DNA from: Torreya grandis
Taxonomy: Eukaryota; Streptophyta; Pinopsida; Cupressales; Taxaceae
Reading direction: 5' to 3'
DNA: 64,000 bases
Assembly: GCA_037957365.1 (NCBI GenBank)
Contig: JARHVA010006307.1
Span: forward strand, 144,001-208,000
Positions 57,000 to 64,000 of the stretch are shown piece after piece. The first letter of the stretch is position 1. Each line of letters starts with the position of its first letter. Made by a program: the position numbers and the translations under genes. The notes beneath the pieces are model-generated. The model had not been told where the DNA came from. It saw nothing but the letters and a program-made list of their open reading frames with translations, and did no database searches.

Positions 57000-58350
57000 A
57001 AATGGTCCCCATTGCATCAATATTACTCATCAAGTGTGGTAGTTTTGTCTTAATTTTATTCTATGTGAACCACTCACCTTGGTGGCTAAGCTGGCCCCTT
57101 TTAACCACCCAATAAAGTGGAATAGAGCATCCTGTTATTGTCTTCATCCAGGTGTCCACAATGTGATCGTCCTCCACTAGAGAAAAACTTTGTGGATCAA
57201 GCTCATCAATGTCTATTTATTCTACTATGACTAAAGTGTCCAACAAAAGTGGATGATATGGTTTGAGGAACTCCATTGAATATTGGATGCAGACCAAGGT
57301 AGGCTGGTAGGTTTAACTCAAAAGCATTTTCTCTAACTTTTATAGTGATGGTGTAGGGACCATATTGTAGAGGCTAAATTTTTGTGTGTGGACCTACAAG
57401 TCATTCCTTTTGAATCTACAACCAAACCTTATCACCCATATCAAAATGATGTGTAATCTTATGTTTGTCATGGCCTTGCTTATACTTCTGATTCATCTTC
57501 TCCAAGATGTCATGAACTTGATGTTAGATGTGTTGCATTTGTTCAATGAAATTTATTGTTTTTGCTACCTCAAATATCCCATGTGGTGTGTATTCCATGG
57601 TGGAGAATGGAACAACTATATCAATTGGTGCCATGGGTTGAAACCCAAACCATACTTGGAATGGACTATGCTTGGTCAAGCTGTGCAGGGCCCAATTATA
57701 TCCATGTTTATGAAAAGAATCCCCTCATCCCATGTGCATGGATGTTTAGAGTGATACATCAAAACCATGTGAACAATCAAGTGGTTCACCACTTTTGTCT
57801 AACCATCAGTTTGTGGATGGAAGGCTATGGACTTCATCATCTTGGTATCCATCATCTTCCATAGAGTGGACCAAAAGATGCTCCTGAACCTGCTATCTCA
57901 ATCTAAGACAATGGACTTAGGGAGACCAAAATGGAGCCATACATGTCTAAAATATAGTTGAGTAGTTTCTTCGATAGATATATTTTTCTTAGAAGCAATC
58001 ATGATAGCCATTTTTGAAAAATGATCAACTGCAACAAAAATACAGTCCTTGCTATGTTTTGAAGTGGGCAAACCTGAGAGAAAATCCATTAAGATAGATT
58101 CCCAAGGCCTGGTTGGTTATAGAAATGCTGTGTACAATCCTTGCTTCTTATCTGTTGGCTTGGATATCACACATGGGGTACAAGATTTGAGGTACCTTTC
58201 CACATCCTTTCGCATATGGGGCTAGTAGTAGTGTTTTTGAAGAACTACCAATGTCTTTTCTACACCAAAGTGTCCAGTTGTCCTATTGAAATGAGCTTCC
58301 CATATCATCTTCTATTGCTCTATAGCTAGAACACAGATGTGCCCCATATG
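57000..58350 (-). pseudogene. Integrase with possible chromodomain
   Basis: The zinc module is HFNRTTGHFGVEKTLVVLQ.. then RYLKSCTPCVISKPTDKK (58290-58130). The core has ILMDFLSGLPTSKHSKDCIF (near 58090; first aspartate) and HFSKMAIMIASKKNISIEET. LHFGLPKSIVLD, a stop and DSRF (near 57915) hold the second aspartate. HPQTDG, a stop and TKVVN (near 57812) follow, where relatives have TEVVN, so the catalytic glutamate is Lys (GAA to AAA). Near the end, PLYWVVKRGQLSHQGEWFT (about 57120-57060) has the spacing of aromatic residues of a plant chromodomain, though decayed. It is the last domain before the polypurine tract. Confidence 0.82.
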
Positions 58351-58399
58351 ATAGAGGAAATTATATTGTAAATAGAAATTAGAAACATGTTTACCTTAT

Positions 58400-59020
58400 T
58401 GAAGCACCTAATATGTATTAGCAAAGGTAGGATTTACTTCATATAGAGTACCCCAAGTGGTAGTCTTGTGTCCACATAGGTCAAGAACTATTGTAAGTGC
58501 AATAATTATTGGGTGGCTCAGATAATCTATAACTATATTTGGGCTCCCCTTTTTGTGTTTGATTATAATATGGAATTGTTTCAAATATGTGGCTCACTTT
58601 TGGTGCCTCTCATTTCATAGTTTGCTCTATATCTAGATGAATTCTAATGGTCTGTGGTCAATGTGGATGACCATCTCTTTCCCCAAGATGTAGTGTTTCC
58701 ATTATTTGTAGGCTTACATAATGGCATAGAGTTCCTTGTCATATGTTAAGTATTTCAAAATTATATCAATGAAAGTTTTACTATGATATGTAATAGGATG
58801 ACCATGTTGCATGATGACAACTCCCATGGCATATTTAGATGCATCTATCATCAACTTAAAAGGTTGATGTAAATCTGGTAAGGTAAGAATAGGGGCTGAG
58901 CAAAGTCTATTCTTCAAAATTTCAAATGACCTTTATTGTATTTCACTCCACCAAAATGTAGCTTTAGCTCCTCCTTTAATCAATTGAGTTTGTGGCCAAG
59001 TAACATGTGATAATCCAAGA
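58400..59020 (-). pseudogene. RNase H domain of the chromovirus-like element
   Basis: The frame 58917-58714 holds NRLCSAPILTLPDLHQPFKL then MIDASKYAMGVVIMQHGHPI and YLTYDKELYAIM. It carries the first aspartate (DASKYA) and the glutamate (DKELYA). After stops, HYILGKEMVIHIDHRPLEFI (near 58680) continues with the IDHR aspartate. It directly follows the RT connection (LGLKNFYHRFI near 59040). Confidence 0.85.
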
Positions 59021-59760
59021 ATAAACCTATGATAGAAATTTTTAAGACCTAAGAAGCTGTGAAGTTCTATGAGGGTCCTTGGTGTAGGCCATTATTAAAT
59101 AACCCAAATCTTCTCTGGATCAACATGGACCCCTTCCTCATTCACAACATACCCTAGGTACTAAATTGTTTTCATCTTGAATGTGCATTTATCAAGATTT
59201 GCATACAACTTATGCTCCCAAAGAGTTTGAAGCATCTTACAAACATGTTGTAGATGTTCCTCCCATGTTCTACTGTAGATGAGTATGTCATCTAGGTAGA
59301 AAACCATGAATGAGTTGGTGAAGGGTCCTAGGATGTCATCCATCATCCTCATGAAGGTTGTAGGTGCGTTAGTTAAGCCAAAAGGCATAATGAACCATTC
59401 GAAGAGCCCCTCCTTAGATTTGAATATAGTCTTCCAAAAATTGATGGGATCAATGGGAATTTGGTGATAGCCATATTTGAGATCAATTTTGGTTAAGAAT
59501 TTTTCACCATGGAGTTGGTCTAGTAGGTCATCAATCCTAGGGAGGGGGTATCAATTATTCACATTGATTTTATTCAGGGATCGATAGTCAATTCAAAGCC
59601 TCCATGTTCCATCTTTCATTGGTGCCAGGATAATCAGGCTACCACAGGGTGAAGAGATTGGCCTGATGTGACCCTTTTGGGTCAATTCCTAAATCTATCT
59701 TTTTATCTCATCATTCTCCAAAATTGATCTATGATACACAGTATTTTTAGGTGAAAGTGA
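59021..59760 (-). pseudogene. Reverse transcriptase of the chromovirus-like element
   Basis: From about 59690: GHIRPISSPCGSLIILAPMK, RL, a stop, IDYRSLNK, then YPLPRIDDLLDQLHGEKFLT, KIDLKYGYHQIPID and the open frame 59388-59161. That frame holds MPFGLTNAPTTFMRMMDDIL and FMVFYLDDILIYSRTWEEHL. The catalytic YLDD is intact and only scattered stops occur (for example before IDYRSLNK and after FKMKTI). The thumb (YLGYVVNEEGVHVDPEKI) follows. The sequence is close to plant chromovirus RTs in pattern. Confidence 0.9.
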
Positions 59761-59899
59761 TCCTGGGATCAAATCAATATAATGTTTTACTTGGAAATGC
59801 AGTGGAACTCCTGTGGGTGACTTAAATAAGTCATCATATTCTCCTATGATTTATCCCATTTGATTATATTATTGTGTTGATTATGTAGTCAGGACTACA

Positions 59900-60530
59900 A
59901 TATCAACCTTCTTGGATTTCTATGGTTTGACCACCATGAGAACGAATTACTTTGTCTTCTCCACTAATATCATACATTGTTTGGCACTAATCAGGGAGAT
60001 AGATGTGGGAGGTGGTACCTTTGGTACCCTATAGTGCCACATTATAAGAGTTAGGGTGATTATTTGGGTTCATGATTCATAGATGCCCTGTCGATCATAC
60101 ATGAATGACTAACCAAGGAGTACATCAAAAACATCTAGATTGACCACATCACACAAGACTTCATCTTGGAAAGGTTTTATTGCATATGAAAGAAGACACT
60201 AATGGGTGACATAGAGGTCTTTCCTTAGGCTCAACCATCCAATATTGTATGGATTTGGGTGAGGTTTCATGGATATATTTATACTTTTCACAAATTTAGT
60301 AGAGATTAAATTTTTTTAACTCTCACTATCAAGAATGAAATGTAGAGACTTACCTTTTACCCATAATTTGGAGTGAAAAAATCTTTCCTTATCATCAGGC
60401 CTTTCCTCATAGGTATGTGATGAAGCAATTATGGTATCATGATTAGCATCTACAATCTCTTCTTCATCCTCTTCGACTGTAGGTTGTGTATGAGACAGAG
60501 TAGTAGATGTCAAGTATTGTGACTCAAAAA
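59900..60530 (-). pseudogene. Retropepsin of the chromovirus-like element
   Basis: The frame 60513-60316 holds ERFFHSKLWVKGKSLHFILD then SES, a stop and KNLIS. Relatives have D-S-G at the active site, so the glycine is Glu here (GGA to GAA). It continues with PHPNPYNIGWLSLRKDLYVT, YAIKPFQDEVLCDVVNLDVF and DVLLG, covering the whole domain to about 60050. The pattern (FH....VKGKSLHFI.DS.S.KNLIS) is one I associate with gymnosperm and other land-plant chromoviruses. Confidence 0.8.
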
Positions 60531-61300
60531 GTAGTGACTTGATGGATCGACATTATTCTTTGGAGTGAGTTCTAATTTTGTGGTAATCACACCATTTTGT
60601 AGTCTTCCCCTTCTAGGGTTTCTTATCTTGAAACTCCTTTTACTTCCAATTTTGGCCTCATGTTTGACCTTCTTTGTCACTTTTCCATTTTGAAGGCTGA
60701 CTCTTCGTATTCTTTCTTCCATGCTTTTCCTCAATCTTCATTGAAAAATTGTATGCCTCACTGAGGGTTTTCAAATTGAAGAGTTCTATTTCCCCCCTAT
60801 GTACCATTATATTCCACCATGATATTTGAGAGTCTTATGTTTCTCACTTTCTTGGATGCCTAATCTTGCAGATAGAGAATTAAAAATTTTAGTGTAATCT
60901 TGAACAAATTGGTCCTTACCTTGGTGAAGTTATTGCTATTGTATATATAGATCATCATATGCTCCAATGGGATAGTATTCTTCCTTTACCACTTATAAAA
61001 AATCATCCCAGGTAGGTTCCACCTCAAGGCCAATTTCATCTTTACTGAACCTCTTTTTTTTACACTTCCCACTAATTTTATATGAGCAATGATGCTTTCA
61101 AAAGAGCAAAAGTGATCTTTTCTCCATCGATGAATTTATTTACAGAAAATTAGGAAGACAATTGATCCAAATAATTTTCTACTACATCAACATTTATTTT
61201 TCCTTCAAATGTAGGGATACAAAAATTCACCTAAACCTTGAAGGGTGTTAGGGCACTGAAAGGATGTTCCATGGATTAAGAACTAAGAAGTACAGATGAG
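60531..61300 (-). pseudogene. Gag of the chromovirus-like element
   Basis: A zinc-binding segment KWCDYHKIRTHSKE, a stop, CRSIKSLLFESQY (near 60590-60500) shows the C..H....H...C pattern that precedes protease. Upstream, the frame 60734-60510 and the basic, Lys-rich stretch around 60720 lead into poorly preserved gag (61260-60800), with several stops and frame changes. Confidence 0.65.
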
Positions 61301-61540
61301 GAGCCAGAATTTCCCATTAAGAGTTATTAGAGAATTTGGGTGAATTATTATAGCATATATGCTTATTTCCATTGGAGGGATTCATTCACCATTTCCTTGA
61401 GGGGATCAGATGCCTCAATTTCATCCTCTAATTGAATTCCTTTGGAGTGAATAGGTGGATAGTTTGGAAGCTCTGTTGTTTTCCACCCAAGCTTCTTGTA
61501 GTCTGACCTCATCCTCAGGATCATACACTCTCAAGACAAA

Positions 61541-61556
61541 CTGATCTGATACTACC
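61541..61556 (-). other. Primer-binding site, tRNA-Met-like
   Basis: The minus strand reads TGGTAGTATCAGATCAG directly inside the 5' LTR. It resembles the initiator tRNA-Met site TGGTATCAGAGC, with a three-base insertion. Confidence 0.6.
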
Positions 61557-62077
61557 AATAAAAAACTTAGAAGTTTTGATTGATAGATATTTCAAGAACA
61601 TGAAAATAACATAGTAATAATGAATTCTCTAAGAAGAGATGTTTTATTACTCAAGATTGTAATACAACTAATGGTTATCTCTGGGAAGAGATGTCTCCTT
61701 TCCCTTTTAGGTTACATCTTCATTTATACATATTTTTAAAGTAGGAGGAGGATGTGTAAGGTCACCAATATTGAGGGTGATTAATTTTTTTAACTTCCAT
61801 GATTTAAAATAATACAAAATTTGAGGAATTACTATTTTTATAAACTTACTATTTTTAGACTGCACTACTAAAATTGAAATTTGGGTCACTTCCATTAGTT
61901 TTTTGGGGATAAAAAACCACCAAAAAAACTAATGCCATCTCACCACATTCTCCTCAATCTTATCTTTCCAATGGTTCAAATGGGGAGTTAATTTGAGATA
62001 TGGTGTAAAAGTTATGGCTCTTTGAAGTTTCATCATCAATTGGGGTAGAATCGTCACCTAAATTATTGCCTGGATCA
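61557..62077 (-). repeat. 5' LTR of the chromovirus-like element
   Basis: 521 bp, matching 56457-56980 with an estimated 8-10 percent difference. The minus strand starts TGATCCAGGCAATAATTTAGG. Confidence 0.92.
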
Positions 62078-63400
62078 TGCCCATTAAACCCACTGACAAC
62101 TATATCAGTCAGATTGATATCCTACTATGAATAACCCAAATTATATAGTAGTATGAAGGTTTACATATTACTAGTAGAACCATTTTTAATGAGTACACTG
62201 CAGATAGGTTGATTATGGATATGTGCTCTGATAAAAATTGAATTTCAACCTCTATCATCCTCCAAAATCTCTTGATTTAAAAAAGATATTGAAGCCCTAG
62301 CTGGAAATATGGACTCATACGCACCTATCATACCTCTCAATGTATGTGCCTCAACTGAAGGTGCTTGGTATGTAATTGGTGGAGGATGTGTATGGTATGT
62401 ATGATGGACACCAGACATGTCCTCTTTCTCTTATTTTGAATATTGTGGAAATGGATCTGAAAATATTTTCAAAGATTTATCTTGTGTTGGCTTTATCTTT
62501 AAAGGCTCAACTAAAGTGCCTAGGTCAAGTAGATTATCACGTATCAAGTCTTGTATCTTATGTCACAAACTAATACATATGTTTGTGGTGTGGCCTAGTG
62601 TCCCATGAAAATAAAAAAATACATGCTGATCATATCACCATAGAAAAGGCTTTGCTAGATCTACTTCCTGAATAGGTGGGAGAGTTATGATGTTGCATTC
62701 TAATAACTATTATAGAACTATGGATGGAGAAATTGGTAAATTAGTAAATTCATGTTGAGGAGGTGATGATAAAACCACACACTGAGGGGGCTCTGAAGCT
62801 TCATTGACTATTGGTTTATTTTGATTCTTGTTGTCACTGATTTTGAACTTGTATGGGAATTTAATATTACTCTTATTTATTGTGTTTGGACCTTGAGTTT
62901 TCCCATTGACATTAACTTGACTTTTCTTCCCTTAAGCCTATGACATAATTCAGTGAAGGAAGAGAATATTTTGAACATAATAGATTCATGCAGTGCTAGT
63001 AGAAGGCTCTATTTTAAAATTTCATGTAGCTCTTGATCAACCATGGGGCTAGTTAACTTATCCAAAATAATATTGTATCTAAGAACATAATCCATGAGAG
63101 GCTCATTTGACCTTTATTTCTATTGTGTAATATGTGCATATGAGACCTTATCACCAATGTTGATACTGAAGTGTGCTAGGAACATGTTTGCTAAAAGATT
63201 GAATACTATGACTAACTGATTTGGTAGACTATAAAACCATTGTAAAGAATAATCCTTTAGGCTCCTTGGAAATTTTTTGGTGAGTAGCCAGTCATTAGGT
63301 ACATAATCCAAACATGCTATGTGAAAGGCTCTCAAATGTGTCTCTGGATCACCCTTTCCATCATAAAGAGTAAGCTTGGGTTGAACAAATCTTTATGGCA
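62078..63400 (-). pseudogene. Gag and first half of protease, copy B
   Basis: The frame 63335-63120 is a gag core: MRAFHIACLDYVPNDWLLTK, FPRSLKDYSLQWFYSLPNQL, NLLANMFLAHFSINIGDK. It continues as DYVLRYNIILDKLTSPMVDQ. A zinc-binding-like segment FHGTLGHTTNICISL..HKIQDLI (near 62600) follows. The protease begins SIFIRAHIHNQPICSVLI then KNGSTSN (near 62240-62190). Relatives have D-N-G-S there, so the catalytic aspartate is Lys. The frame runs to VVSGFNG at the target duplication and continues in phase at 56450. Stops are moderate in number. Confidence 0.75.
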
Positions 63401-64000
63401 AGGGTATAGAAGCAATGTGACATGCCAATGGTGTATGCAGAAGTGAAAAAAAATCTAATGCCTATGTAGGTCTAGTGGTACCTTGCTCAAGATGTTGCAC
63501 CTTGGATTGAAGAGATCTTATCTCTTACACAAGGGCTATGACATCAGGAGATAGGGATGTACTAGCTATAACTGGTGGTGTAGAGAAGGTTGGGCTGCTA
63601 TAGTGGTGGTTGAGACATAGTTGCCCCCATAGTGTCATTTATAACTGGCTGATCTAAATGAATAGAAGACTCAACTTGTTTATCCTTTTTTATTTCCATA
63701 ATAGATTATAGAATTAGTGTCCAATATTTAGGCTGTTCCTTAAGTCTTTCTCTAAAATTTTATAAAACCAAATCTTTGTTGAGTATGAATTCATTATCGA
63801 CAATGGGTGTAAGTGGATCAATAGTCTAATGTGGTGGAACATGAGTGTCAATGTGTACATCATCATTGTTATTTTCATACCGCTCTTTGTCAAAATTATA
63901 CTCATTAAACTTGGTGTAATTTGAATGTGTAGAATCTATGACTATAACCTAAATTTATTGTTTATCCATGGTATATGGTCAAGATGCAAGAATTTGGGTA
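63401..64000 (-). other. Gag N-terminal region of copy B
   Basis: Short minus-strand stretches such as LKEQPKYWTLIL and IKKDKQVESSIHLDQPVIND (near 63770-63640) look like a decayed gag N-terminus. The element continues past the window end. Confidence 0.45.

Larger units (their letters stand above)
56457..62077 (-). mobile_element. Chromovirus-like Ty3/gypsy element, nested
   Basis: A complete 5.6-kb element with LTRs 56457-56980 and 61557-62077 and a perfect 5-bp target duplication TGCCC (56452-56456 and 62078-62082). Minus-strand order: LTR, primer-binding site, gag, CCHC-like motif, protease, RT, RNase H, integrase with a possible chromodomain, polypurine tract, LTR. There is a single RNase H and a YLDD RT, with the layout of plant and conifer chromoviruses. 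It has far fewer stops than the other elements, so it is the youngest full-length LTR element here, but it is still inactive. Confidence 0.9.

Noticed and set aside
57386..57864. Plus-strand open frames of 122 and 102 codons
   Set aside because: They are antisense shadows of the minus-strand integrase.

Overview
The window is a very AT-rich, CpG-poor stretch of nuclear DNA from a plant, most likely a seed plant with a large genome. The evidence is plant-type Ty3/gypsy elements (a Tat/Ogre-like element with two RNase H domains and a chromovirus-like element), a plant LINE-type ORF1 (DUF4283 plus CCHC), telo-box motifs (AAACCCTAA) and long CA/AT microsatellites. I could not determine the species. 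I found no intact host gene, tRNA, rRNA, CRISPR array or bacterial-type operon. Nearly every coding trace is a decayed mobile element, and most short open frames are chance.

Layout. 1-5760: no gene; a degenerate repeat with telo-box motifs fills 4540-5760. 5798-6890 and 14837-15910 (+): two halves of one decayed transposase-like gene, marked by a TDN..SQFKN motif and a GKGEH..VG..VKR motif. It is split by a complete LTR element (6891-14836, minus strand) that has gag-end and protease traces but no reverse transcriptase. 16110-37545: a tandem array of about 550-bp units, interrupted by an 18.35-kb Tat/Ogre-like element (18289-36640, plus strand; LTRs of 1072 and 1073 bp). That element carries gag, protease, RT, RNase H, a second archaeal-type RNase H and integrase. 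Its region after pol holds an array of small hairpins, which is itself interrupted by an ORF1-only LINE-like insertion on the minus strand (about 31320-34260). 39725-41930 (-): pieces of an unidentified, apparently spliced gene. 42955-51249: remnants of further LTR elements, including a plus-strand gag-protease (46500-47500) and a very recent 435-bp tandem duplication (50261-51130). 51250-64000 (-): a second copy of the RT-less gag-protease family, running past the window end. Its 3' LTR holds about 730 bp of compound microsatellite, and its protease frame is split by a chromovirus-like element (56457-62077, minus strand; LTRs about 523 bp, perfect TGCCC target duplication).

The order of events can be read from the nesting. 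The transposase-like gene and the satellite array are oldest. The Tat element landed in the array, and the LINE-like element landed in the Tat element. The RT-less family landed in the transposase-like gene and in another LTR element near 51249. The chromovirus-like element came last on the right side. Inactivation is visible at single catalytic residues: Tat RT YVDD to YAND, Tat integrase second Asp to Asn, chromovirus protease DSG to DSE and integrase Glu to Lys, and gag-protease DNG to KNG. Many stops sit where Gln or Arg is expected, as C-to-T decay of methylated DNA would produce.

The observations most worth a second look are the hairpin array, the RT-less gag-protease family seen twice with the same architecture, the split transposase-like gene, and the ORF1-only LINE-like element with an unrecognised upstream reading frame.
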